In this document: in pieces, positions 54,223 to 64,000 of the stretch
How the letters are laid out: each line of letters opens with the position of its first letter
Position numbering within the stretch: the first letter of the stretch is position 1
Assembly (NCBI RefSeq): GCF_016859285.1
Contig: NC_053422.1
Location: 9,425,501-9,489,500, forward strand
Length of the DNA stretch: 64,000 nt
From: Xiphias gladius
Taxonomy: Eukaryota > Chordata > Actinopteri > Istiophoriformes > Xiphiidae
Reading direction: 5' to 3'
Made by a program: the position numbers and the translations under genes
The notes under the pieces: model-generated
Database searches by the model: none
What the model was told of the DNA's origin: nothing
The model's input: the letters and a program-made list of their open reading frames with translations, nothing else

Positions 54223-57200
54223 GTAAGTCCTCCTGGTCCCCCGACGACCGCGCGTTGGTGACACCCCGTTTTTCAAGGCTTCTCGGCTGGACAACAGCCC
54301 CCATCCTCCGCCCCGATCCGCTCCGGATGCTGACACCCTGCAGCCAAAGTTGCCTTCGATCCGATTCTCTGTTGGGTTTTCTAAAACCACGAGAACTTTC
54401 AGCTGATGCTGAAGTGGGGGGGATCAGAGCAGTTCTGACTTTATCATAGTTTCACCAGCAGAAATAATTGCCCGTCGACGGCGTCCCATCGCTCTTTATC
54501 ATCTCCGCTGACACACTTCACACCCCTCGCCTCGGCCCTGCTCCGCGAAAGATTGTCTCAGTGTTGAGATCTGCAGATTGCACGTCAATTTAAACGGTAG
54601 CCTTCATTTTATTTTTGGCCGCTTAATCGCGATTCGTTGCATTTGTTTTTTCCTCTTTGCCTCTTTCTTGAGGCTCTAAAATCACAGCTGTTGGAGATTT
54701 CTAATTTGCGCATCATGATCTGGTCCAAATCACACTTTGCCACCCTCAAGTGTTTTTTTTTCTTCCTTTTTTTGTTTGTCCCCCCCTCCCACTCTGGATG
54801 CTTTCTGCAGGACTGACTGGTGCCCCACTTTTGATCGAGATCAATGGGCTCTGCGTCCTTATCTCAAGGCCATTACTCAATTTTCCGTCCTCAGAAATGG
54901 ATTTGCATTGGTCAGCCCTGGAAGACGGTGCGACCTTCGCGTTAGCTCGGATGACACATTAACCGAGGGAGCTGCTGCTTTGGTGGGACAGCAGCCTACG
55001 GGACCTTATTTACCTGTGGGTGCTGTTGCACCGAGCAAAGTCCGCATTCAGATTGTGGAAATAAGTCACTAAAGGTTTTGATCTGCTGTCGCTTCAGCTG
55101 ATAAGTTACCAGCGCAATTCTTCCAAAAGGAAGTTACTTATCTTAAACATCCCACATCCGCGGATCGGTTACTGAACGCGTCGGCTGGGCACAGGCCTCG
55201 TGGCCCCCAGGAGTCAGGGGACCCCTGGGCCACAGCGGAAAGTCAATCAAACAACTACACAGAGATGCAGAAAGAGACACAACTTAACTGCAAAACAAAA
55301 ACAAAGAAGCAGAACGACAAAAAGGAGACTACAAACGGCATGGCTCCAAAACGACTGCAGAACCACCACAAAAGAGCCACAAAGAGACACAATACAACCA
55401 TAAAGAAATGCAAAATGACCAAAGAGAAACGCAAAACAATCCCAAAGACATACAAAACAATCCCAGACTTGCAGGACAACTGCAAAACCACCACTAAGAA
55501 CCGCAATACGAACACAAAGAGACGAGACAATCTGGGTGTCTCGCTCCTCTGTAGGAGGGATGGGGGGCGTCCAGGGATCTGATGTTTCATAATCTGCTCG
55601 TGAACACACCAAATTAACACAGGCCACTGCCTGGTTCACAGAAAGCCCATATGACAGTTTATTAACACCCTTGGTCTCACTTGAGTTCTTTTATTTTTAG
55701 TGATTGCCATCACAAAGTCGCTCTTTGATCGCCATCGTTTTCAATAAGAGAGAAATGCATCCTCGGCTGCCGGCTCCTATCATCGACGCGCTGCGTATCT
55801 ATAGTTCCTCTAGTGGGAAATGCTTTCAGCACGGCCCCTGTAATCCTTTCTATTTCCCCGTCAGCAACCAGCGGGTCGCGTTGGGTTCATAAAGGTGCCG
55901 AAGTACTTTCAGTGCTGTGCGTCAAAGCCGTTAAAATGAGGCCAGCCCTCGAATCGGCACGAATCTTGCCTGTGTGCTTTGATTGCCGCGCTCCGTCTCT
56001 GCTAGCCTTGTTGTGGTCTCTCCGGGGAGCTGAAACTCATGCATAATTAAATCAGACTCCCTCGCAAGGATCCTCTCTCTGCCCCGCGCTCACAAAACAA
56101 AAAAAAAAAACGGCACCGCAGCGCATACGGCCTCTGACGGAGGAGGAGACGTGCGAGGGGCAGAGAGATGGTCTATCTACAGTCTTTAGTCGGACCAAAG
56201 GTCGTTTTCCAGTCATTTCAGTGAAGCCCCAGCGCCGGAGAGAGAATTAAAACCGGGACTTGTCGGTTCCGCTGTCTTCCCATTGTGTTCCCTGCCCTTC
56301 ACGAACGATAAATGCCTCGGAGGGAATCTGACGGAGGCTGCCATGTTTTCGCCCATCTGCTTTGCCAAAGAGACTCTTGGCATTAAACTGCTATTGGGCC
56401 CTTTTCAGACTGCTGGCACACATACTGAGCAATTGGCATGCGGACGTAGACAGTGAGGGGAACAGAAAACAGAGCACTTGACCAGCAGCTCCAAGCTCCT
56501 CTCGGAGGAATGTGCTTGGTAAATGTAAACTGAAATCAGATTGCCAGTGCATTTGTTCTTAAGAGATCCACAGTGCAGTTAGGACAACAAAACATTTCTC
56601 ATTTATTTTCGTACTCTTTCATAGTTGTGTTCTCTTTTGATATGTCACCACTGAGCACATAACAGTTCCGTTTTCCTCACACTGGCGTTTTAAAGTGTGT
56701 CTGTATTCATTTTTCATCAACGCGTCCATGGTTTGTCTATGGATGTTCATTCTTGACTCCTGGGAACAGCATGCTGTGAGGAGAGGCTAGACTCAAAAGA
56801 TGTGGAGCTTTCAGCTGGGTCTCATGGTCGTCTTTTAGCAAATAGGTAAAGCAATGGTTCGTTGTGTATCAGGGTTATCAGGGATGGTGATCAGGGTGGC
56901 TACCATTGTGGGGAACAGAAATCATGTCCTCAGTATTGCTCCTGGGAGCTTGAGTATTTCAGTGACCTGGGAAGGAGTTTACGTTGCTTATGTAGTTTTT
57001 TTTTTTTTCCAAGGCTGAGTCTGATATTTGTTAAAGTCAGTATCTTTAAATGTCACAGTTTTGGGGCACAAAGTAAAAAAAAAAAAAAATATATATATTC
57101 GGCAGGTTGCAGAATTCTTAAAACAGCACTTACATCATCGTATTGGGAGGTAAAATATAATTGAACAGTTGAATTAATTAATATGATGTGATTAAAATGT

Positions 57201-60200
57201 AGTAGTAGTTCAGAGGTATTTCTGAAATCCTGGCTATGGCCCTGTGGATAATTTTGTATAAATATAAAACAATAAACTGTTCTTGCATGTGATATTATGA
57301 ACACATAAATAACCTTATGATTCTACTGTTTTAAAGCTGCTCTGGGATACAGATTAAACAATGTTTTGCAGAAGTCAATCAGTCCAGAGGACTTGTGTGT
57401 GGGGGGGGGATCTGCTGCTGTTACTGTGTCTAGGAATGAACCTGCCGCACTGTCTTTTCCAGGGTTCCTTCCTCGGTCGCCTGAGACACTTCATAGACAT
57501 CATTGACCCCGGCACCCTGTTTGTGTCTGAGGTAACACCTCCTGTAAAACTGTCTATATGTTGCTGATAGATTCATACACAGTATGCAATTGACAGAAAA
57601 TCAAGTCAACAATTCTGATAATAAATTAATCATTTTAGTTCTTTTTCAAGCAAATAAGCTGAGCGTTTGCCGCCTCCTGCTTTAGCTCGTCTTACAGTAT
57701 ATGACAGTGAATTGAATATTTTTGGGTTTTGAAATGTTGTTCTGAGAAAACACAAAATAAAAAAAATAAATAAAAAATCATACTGGGCTCCGGGAACTTT
57801 GAAGGGAAAGTTTCGCAATTAAACTATAAACTGACAAAGTGTATTTGGCAGATTAACAGATAGCGAAAGTAACAGGTCATTGCAGCCCTAAACATGTGAG
57901 AACTTTGGCTCCTGGTTTGTAGATAAAGACGTTTATCTGTCTCAATGTCATGTATCAAAGAAAAATTAAATACAGTTTCTGTGTTGGCACTAGAATCAGA
58001 AACCTGCCCAGCTGCCGAATCTTTCATATATTCTTAGTCTAATCAAGTCCCGTTTTTTTTCCCTTTTCGTTCGTTTGCAGAAACGGTTGAAAGAATGCAT
58101 CAGCCTCCTCGATGATTATAAACATGGCACGCTTCCACCTGGAGTGTCTGATCTTCAGGTGAGTACAGAGGGGTGCAGTTTGATATGGTAACATCTGTTC
58201 CTGCAGGAAATTCAGATTGAATATCAAGGAAAAGGAAACAATCCAGTACACGTTAGAAGGTCTGTAGTAACAGTTGGCTAAACAAAGTCCTGGCTAGAGC
58301 AAAAACACACAATTCTAATTAAAAAAAAAAGCCAGTTAATGAACTTCCTTTACCTGTTTTCAAAAAAGAAAGCTGGATACCTAATGATTAATTGTAGTTT
58401 TTCCTTTTAACCTTACCGCATTCGTGTGCAGCTGTGGGAAGCCCAGAAGATCAAGCAGGTAAGTGACTGACCAGCCATAAGCGGGCCCAGGTTTACTGCA
58501 CTTCCATACATTCAAACCTCTGGGCTCCTGGCAGCATGAGGATGATGCCATGCTCTCTGCACGCAGGCCATCATTCATCCTGACACAGGAGAGAAGATCT
58601 TCATGCCATTTCGAATGTCAGGTACGCCCTCAGATGAAGATCTTTGCTGGAGTTGTTCACGTTGCTCCATTTCGTCATCGTTCTTACGCTGAAAGTCATG
58701 TTTTCACTGTGCAGGTTACGTACCATTTGGAACACCGATTGTAAGTGCCACGTGAAAAATCACATCACACATTCTAGCCGTGCATTTCATAGAACTGAAC
58801 TTGGCTGTGCAAACGTCCATTCACATGGTCTTGTTTGGGGATAGATGAAATGAGACTTCGGACTTATTTTGTCCAGAAATAAGCTCTTATTCCCTGGTTT
58901 CATCTAGGTCATTGGCCTTCTTCTCCCAAATCAGACTGTGGTGTCTACCATTATATGGCAGGTACTGTAAATAACATACATATTGTAAAACCATTGCATT
59001 GTTTGTACATTTTGAACACCTTGTAAGCACATTTTTACTGTGTACTTGCAAAGCTTTCCCACCTGTTACACACCGGAAGAAGGACGTGGTGAATTACAGT
59101 GCTGCTATCTATCTATCTATCTATCTCTCACTCTCTCTCTCTCTCTCTCTCTTTCTTCTATTCCTTCCCCCATCCTTCCTTCCGTCATACCTACGTTAAC
59201 TTTTTTTTAACCCTCATCCCTCCTTATTTCCTTCCTTTTTTCCTACAGTGGCTGAATCAGAGTCACAATGCTTGTGTGAACTATGCCAACCGCAACGCCA
59301 CAAAGGTAGGAACTACTCCTTGTGGATATTTAGATTTTTTTTTTAAGTCTCCCTAAAATCATAAATAATAAATTAGTCATTATTCATTTTTGTTGCTTTA
59401 GATTTGGCTCCATGTTGCTTTTTAAATTGTTTTATCACCATAAAAAGAATGTCATGCTTAATGTTTTGGGCTTTTAGCCTATTTTCTGTAAATAAAAAAC
59501 CAAAGGCAACTATAAAATGCAAAATGTCACAATAGAGAGCTTATGACAGTCTGTCAGTAAACCATGTATAAAGCTGTGACACAGTATTTCTTTGGTCCTT
59601 CTTCAGCCTACGCCAACATCCAGGTTTCTTCAAGGCTATGTAGGAGCTGTGACGAGTGCTGTCTCTATTGCTGTGAGTTTGTTTTTATTTTTTTATTTTT
59701 TTATCAGTATTGTCTTTCAGGATAGAGAAATTGAATTTAAACTTTTGTTTTTTCTGAATATTACCTGCCTCCAAAAAGGAATAGTTCTTAAAGGGCTCTT
59801 TATTGACTGACAGTGGGATTGTAAGTCAGCCAATGCCATGGCAATTACAAAAATGACAAATAACAAATAAAGACATATTCATATATTTCGCACTTTTTGG
59901 CTTTGGGAACAGATTTAGCAGCACAGGTCTCCTAATGTAGTAATGCCAATGTTTCAGCTAAAGTAAAGATCCCTGAACTACTAGTAATAACGAGACTACA
60001 GCTACAGATAAGAATATTTTTACTGTGTAGAAGTTTTCAATGCATGTTACATTAATTATAGCTAAAAGCAAAAGTTGCTGGAATTGTTTGATATTTTTTA
60101 TAAGATTTCTTTAAGAACGTCCTGATGTCCTATGCCTAAGGTGCTATATTTGTATGTGTTTGTTATATTTAAGCTGATTTTGTATTTTATAGGTGGGGCT

Positions 60201-63200
60201 GAATGTGCTGATTCAGAAGGCCAACAAATTGAGCCCTGCCACCAGAATGATAATACAGAGATTTGTCCCCTTCCCAGCTGTAGGTAGGTGGATGGGGGGT
60301 GGTGGTGGCGGCGGTGAGGGGAGGGTGCTTCCTACCAGATGGCAGTTGTTTCTCTACCAGAAATTTCATGTTACAAACTCATTTTTTCACAGCCTGCTAA
60401 ATGCATTAATGTAATTTCTGTATCAAAATACTTATTGTACTGAAGTTTTATAGCATTGGCTGCAGTGAGCTGTACCACCAACAGTATTTCATGATGCTAT
60501 TTTTCTAACACTACTGTACTTTCAGCGTCACAGTATAAAAGGTTTTGGTCTTAGCTTTGTTCTCTTTCTTCTTTTAATCTCTTGACTGAATTTCTCGTCT
60601 TCAGTGCCTCTTGTGGAAATTTATTTAAAACAAATGGCGTCAGCTGTCTTTCTCTCCTTCCTCAGCCAGTGCAAACATCTGTAACGTGGGTCTGATGAGA
60701 CACAACGAGCTGTCTGAAGGTATCGATGTGCTGGACAACAACGGGAATGTGGTGGGATCCTCCAAAATCGCTGCAAGGCATGTGAGTGGCTTTTTTAGCA
60801 TACTCAGCGTACATGTTACTTGACTGCATTGAATATGTTTGTACACTTGCTGTTTTTCAGTGAATTGAAAATGTGATGGTGGCAGATAATGGAGAAAAGG
60901 CATCCCTTCCCTGCTCGGCTCCTGTAATTCAGCTCCCATCTGATCTCATGAAAGGGAAAATTAAATCCAAATCATTGCAGTATTTGAAATGAAGCGTGTG
61001 CACAATGTTCTCATCTTTTTCCCCAGGCAATCACGGAGACGGCCTTCACACGTGTGGTCCTGCCGATGCCGATCTTTGTCCTGCCCCCAGTCATCATGTC
61101 CTACCTAGAGAGGTTCGTACAGAAATATAATTATTGGGTAAAATGTCGGCAGATAGTGAAAAATTCCCATCATAAGTTCCTTGAGCCCAATGTGACGCCT
61201 TTTTAAATTATTGTTTTGTCCAAGCAACAGTCCAGAATGCAAAGATATTTAGTTAATCGTCAGAAAAAACTAGGAAAACTAAAAATAATTGATATTTGTG
61301 AGGCTGAAACCTGTACATTTTTGCCATTTTTACTTAAAAAATACTTTTCAATGAATTGTCAAAATTCACACTGATTTATTTTCTGTCTACTGACTAATGG
61401 ACTAGTCGTTTCAGCTCAAAAAATAATAATGCTTTTTCTTCAAATGCTTAGTCAAACATGTCTACTTAACATTCACAGCTCACAGGCCAGTAACATATCA
61501 GAATAAATCCGCCCCAGACGATTTCCATTTTAAAACGGCATGCTGTACAGTAAATTACACGAGTACATGCGATCGACCAGTTGCTTGCTATGCACGTATA
61601 TTCATACTTATTGTATTGCATTAATTGGCACCAGTTGCATACGCCTGCTAATTGTAACCAGTTCAACAAAGAGTGATAATTTTTCTTTATTTGGAAATAA
61701 TTTATTCAATAACTCAGTAGGAAAATGGAAAAGGCGGTTAAAAATCAAAGTTTTGTATGACAGAAGTTTTTTTTTTAATTTTGTTGGTTCCTAGATTGTT
61801 AATCATCTCAATACTTCTCCCCTTGTGAGGGACCCAAAGTTAAGACTAGAATCTGTCTTTTTGACATTTGTTTTTCCGTATAAAATGTAATTATTAATAC
61901 TTATTATTAATTATTTTTAAATGCGTAATATCGGAGAAACCAGAATGTAAAGTTTTGCAAAATAACTCAAAGCCACAGATTTAGCTAAGTTAAAACTAGC
62001 TGCTAACGTAGCTACAGCTAAATTTACTTACTCTTTCCTGTCCACTGAAAAATCAACTTTGATGATCCAAAATCTCAATAATTCAGCTTTAGTATCTCAT
62101 ATTAATGTGACAGTAGCCAAATCCAACCAGTCCATAATGTAACAGCAGAAACTACTCCTGGAAAAAGATTACTAGCCTAGCTTAGAAGAGTAGCTGTAGC
62201 ACCTGAAACCCTTTGTCAAAAGGCAGAGTGTAAAATAATCTGCTTGAAAATGCATTCAATTTGTAATTTATTAATTTATCTGTTCCATGGTTTGGCTCTC
62301 CTGCCTCGAAACATTGAACACTTTTTTTTTTTTTTAAACTTTAATTTTCTTTAAATCGCTCTCTGTCATCGTAGGGCCATATTGTCTGCTTGATTCTGGT
62401 TTAAAAATATTAAATAATGCGTAAATATTTGTGCCTGTACTGAGCCAGAGCCAACATATGTTGTGCCCCAAAGTGATTAACATATACTGTATTCATTCAT
62501 TAGTACATGTAGGTCAATAGAGCCAGAGAAAATGCAAAGTATTATATAAAATGAAGTGTAATAATATAGCTTTGAACAAAAAGAGAATTTCCGTTTCTAT
62601 TGTAAAATTAAACCAAAGAAGATGTCTGCAGTCTGACTCATGAAACCCACAAATTGCACTTTCACACAGACAGATAAATCTCCCACCCACTAATTGTGCA
62701 AAATAGCTCCCCCAAATCTGCTCATGATGTTTTTCTCCAGATCTAAAAATAATTCCTGGCTTTGCACTAGTCATCTGGGATCGATCCACACAGGCTCACA
62801 TTTCCTTCCATCACTGTCTTGACTTGTGTAGGCTGCGATTCCTGCAGAGAAACCGCAGATTGTTGCTGCCCATCCACAGCGTTGTGTGCCTGGTTACCTT
62901 CGGCCTCTCCCTGCCTCTGGCCATCAGCCTGTTCCCACAGATGTCTCAGGTACAGTATTAACCGTCAGATGAACTACCTCTGCTGCTGATTCGAGGCCAG
63001 ATGGCTCAGGGAGCAGCCGGAATAAATTCAAATTACATACGCAGCACTTGACATGCGCAGCCCCGGCCCACGAGCTTGTATTTACCTCTTATTCCAGATG
63101 TCTCTTCCCTCGTCTAATTAAAAGTCAAAATGTTTTTCAGGGCCTAAAAACAGAGACGTAGAGCTAAATTCAGTTTTGCATATCCTTCCGCAGATTGAGG

Positions 63201-63271
63201 TGTCTCGCCTCGAGCCGGAGATCGCCATGGCAACAGATTGCAAGGTGGTGACCTACAACAAGGGTTTATGA
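54166..63271 (+). CDS. sfxn5: sfxn5: sideroflexin 5, mitochondrial inner-membrane carrier, 325 residues
   Basis: Fourteen exons join to 978 nt: 54166-54222, 57463-57531, 58081-58158, 58432-58458, 58567-58621, 58715-58740, 58908-58961, 59249-59305, 59607-59672, 60193-60283, 60666-60781, 61027-61112, 62832-62949, 63194-63271. Sideroflexins are multi-pass mitochondrial proteins; SFXN1 and close relatives import serine, while SFXN5 was linked to tricarboxylate/citrate transport and its true substrate is less settled (family knowledge). Seen: N-terminal [37 protein letters not shown]; the family signature [16 protein letters not shown] then [96 protein letters not shown]; end TYNKGL. SFXN5 rather than SFXN1-4 is favoured by [17 protein letters not shown] and KGL. 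Human SFXN5 has 340 residues; the difference is a shorter N-terminus. All introns are GT-AG. Confidence 0.95.
54223..57462 (+). other. sfxn5 intron 1
   Basis: 3.2 kb; GC-rich near exon 1, an A-rich degenerate tandem array at 55240-55515, homopolymers at 56098-56110, 56997-57009 and 57075-57089. No other exon supported. Confidence 0.6.
55240..55515 (+). repeat. Degenerate tandem array, ACAAAGAGACACAA-type unit
   Basis: Successive variants ACAACTACACAGAGATGCAG, CACAAAAGAGCCACAAAGAG, ACACAATACAACCATAAAGA, AAATGACCAAAGAGAAACGC and CCGCAATACGAACACAAAGA with a period near 20 bp. The + strand is A/C-rich and almost free of T. Confidence 0.65.
57463..57531 (+). CDS. sfxn5: sfxn5 exon 2
   Basis: [20 protein letters not shown] then VSE; acceptor TTTTCCAG, donor GTAACA. 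Confidence 0.94.
57685..57892 (-). repeat. MITE-like repeat fragment
   Basis: AATATTTTTGGGTTTTGAAA, AACTATAAACTGACAAAGTG and a terminal CATTGCAGCCCTAA, reverse of the family at 32.7 kb. Confidence 0.5.
58081..58158 (+). CDS. sfxn5: sfxn5 exon 3
   Basis: [20 protein letters not shown] then GVSDLQ; acceptor GTTTGCAG, donor GTGAGT. Confidence 0.94.
58432..58458 (+). CDS. sfxn5: sfxn5 exon 4, 27-nt microexon
   Basis: LWEAQKIKQ, between TGTGCAG and GTAAGT; in phase. Confidence 0.93.
58567..58621 (+). CDS. sfxn5: sfxn5 exon 5
   Basis: [18 protein letters not shown], the signature motif; ends one base into Gly. Confidence 0.94.
58715..58740 (+). CDS. sfxn5: sfxn5 exon 6, 26-nt microexon
   Basis: Completes Gly, then YVPFGTPI; acceptor TGTGCAG, donor GTAAGT. 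Skipping would shift the frame. Confidence 0.93.
58908..58961 (+). CDS. sfxn5: sfxn5 exon 7
   Basis: [18 protein letters not shown], part of a membrane segment; acceptor CATCTAG, donor GTACTG. Confidence 0.93.
59105..59152. repeat. (TATC)n(CT)n microsatellite
   Basis: TATC units followed by CT units; forms part of a C/T-rich tract before exon 8. Confidence 0.9.
59249..59305 (+). CDS. sfxn5: sfxn5 exon 8
   Basis: [19 protein letters not shown]; preceded by a long C/T tract and CTACAG. Confidence 0.95.
59607..59672 (+). CDS. sfxn5: sfxn5 exon 9
   Basis: [20 protein letters not shown] then IA; acceptor TCTTCAG, donor GTGAGT. Confidence 0.94.
60193..60283 (+). CDS. sfxn5: sfxn5 exon 10
   Basis: [20 protein letters not shown] then [10 protein letters not shown] plus one base; donor GTAGGT. 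Confidence 0.94.
60666..60781 (+). CDS. sfxn5: sfxn5 exon 11
   Basis: [20 protein letters not shown], then [19 protein letters not shown]; acceptor CTTCCTCAG. Confidence 0.95.
61027..61112 (+). CDS. sfxn5: sfxn5 exon 12
   Basis: [20 protein letters not shown] then PVIMSYLE; donor GTTCGT is weak. Confidence 0.93.
61135..61420 (+). repeat. MITE-like repeat copy
   Basis: GGCAGATAGTGAAAAATTCC, CAACAGTCCAGAATGCAAAG, TTTTTGCCATTTTTACTTAA and a terminal GGACTAGTCGTTTCAGCTC. Confidence 0.6.
62832..62949 (+). CDS. sfxn5: sfxn5 exon 13
   Basis: [20 protein letters not shown] then [19 protein letters not shown]; acceptor TTGTGTAG, donor GTACAG. Confidence 0.94.
63194..63271 (+). CDS. sfxn5: sfxn5 exon 14 (terminal)
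   Basis: [20 protein letters not shown] then YNKGL-stop; acceptor TTCCGCAG. Confidence 0.95.
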   Translation: MEVSRLEPEIAMATDCKVVTYNKGL

Positions 63272-64000
63272 TGGACGGCGTGGTGTGAGAGAGGGGAGGA
63301 CAGGGAACGAGGACGGAAATGAGGCTGAATATCGGTGGGGGAGAACCCTCTGTAGGGTTCGTCCTGTCGACAGGTCTGGGAACTATCTGCTGCAGCACCA
63401 TAGCAGAGCCTGTAGATCGTCGTGTACTAACCCAGGGTTTCTACACCTTTTTCTTTCTTCCACTTCTCGTGATCGTAGCAATTACTGAGCCATGGTTTCT
63501 TCTGAGCTTGAAAATGGGACAGATTTTTCTGTCCTCGCTGTTTTCAAGAAAAATGAAACAGCTTTGTATATAGAAATTATAATATATTTACAGTAAAATC
63601 AGGGTTTTGGCATGATTTTAATTATTTTAATATATACAATACAATGTTTCCCACCAACGTATAGTTATGGCTGCTTAAGTATATTTTGAGCCATTGTAAG
63701 AATGAAAAATGTTCATAAGTGCAGTTTAAACCTGCAGTAACTGACCTTTTGTCCACTTGGGGGCAGTGGGAACAAGCTGTAAACATAACACTGTCATAGA
63801 ATCACCTTCTGATGTGGCGAACCTTTCGATATTGCAAACTTGTCAGCAAACAGTTGCCTTTTCACACATCCAGCAGATATGGAGCAACTTCATTTATTTG
63901 GAGTTTTTGGCCACCTTATGAATTGAAGTCCAGAAGTCAGTCTTTTTTTTTTTTTGTGTCCATCAACTTCTGAGAGAAACATCTGGTTCTTCAGCTGCTA
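63272..64000 (+). other. sfxn5: sfxn5 3' UTR and beyond
   Basis: No gene. No canonical AATAAA was seen, so the poly(A) site is uncertain or outside. CCACTTGGGGGCAG at 63756-63769 resembles a CTCF core but also belongs to a fish repeat I recall. Confidence 0.45.

Larger units (their letters stand above)
57532..58907 (+). other. sfxn5 introns 2-6
   Basis: Short introns around exons 3-6. 57685-57892 is a minus-strand MITE-like fragment. Confidence 0.55.
58962..62831 (+). other. sfxn5 introns 7-12
   Basis: 59105-59152 is (TCTA)n/(CT)n. 61113-62831, the largest here, carries a MITE-like copy at 61135-61420 and is otherwise AT-rich with nothing recognised. Confidence 0.55.

Noticed and set aside
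55240-55515. CRISPR-like tandem array
   Set aside because: Units are degenerate, lack distinct spacers, and lie in a vertebrate intron.
55247-55639. Minus-strand Cys/Phe/Leu-rich open frame of 130 codons that looks like a membrane protein
   Set aside because: It is the antisense of the A/C-rich degenerate tandem array, which explains its hydrophobic, repetitive composition.
63756-63769. CTCF site in the sfxn5 3' UTR
   Set aside because: The match is to a short core only, and the surrounding sequence resembles a dispersed fish repeat; not claimed as a boundary.

Overview
The window is vertebrate nuclear DNA, almost certainly from a ray-finned (teleost) fish and probably a percomorph-type genome. 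The evidence is multi-exon GT-AG genes with vertebrate orthologues, compact introns (all of sfxn5 fits in about 9 kb), very many long (CA/GT)n, (CT)n and mononucleotide tracts, and several interspersed repeat families I know from memory of teleost sequence. No bacterial-type operon, CRISPR array, phage or retroviral gene was seen.

Five protein-coding genes are supported. (1) The 3' end of atp8a1, a P4-ATPase phospholipid flippase: eight exons on the + strand, 383-17898, encoding the last transmembrane helices and the regulatory tail, then a 3' UTR to about 20.4 kb. (2) shisa3 on the - strand, two exons, 23206-25745, a signal-peptide/single-TM Wnt and FGF receptor regulator. (3) bend4 on the + strand, five exons, 28381-36331, a coiled-coil plus BEN-domain nuclear protein; its second exon does not keep one open frame. 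(4) rab11fip5 on the + strand, six exons, 40148-51696, a class I Rab11 effector of 1467 residues with an N-terminal C2 domain, a 2.5-kb central exon with three NPF motifs, and a C-terminal Rab11-binding helix. (5) sfxn5 on the + strand, fourteen exons, 54166-63271, a mitochondrial sideroflexin of 325 residues with two microexons.

Layout: atp8a1 and shisa3 converge; shisa3 and bend4 diverge from a shared 2.6-kb CpG-rich interval; rab11fip5 and sfxn5 run head to tail. From memory, the order and relative orientation of atp8a1-shisa3-bend4 match human 4p13 and those of rab11fip5-sfxn5 match human 2p13, so the interval 36.3-40.1 kb is a junction between two vertebrate synteny blocks. The genes share no pathway, although atp8a1 and rab11fip5 both act at recycling endosome membranes.

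The most interesting observations are two atp8a1 splice acceptors in which a long (GT)n microsatellite takes the place of the polypyrimidine tract, the broken reading frame of bend4 exon 2 next to trinucleotide repeats, paired perfect hairpins just upstream of that exon, and a 0.4-kb foldback element beside the last exon of rab11fip5. I found no convincing wholly new biological system. Repeat-family identities and comparisons with human proteins are from memory and no search was run.
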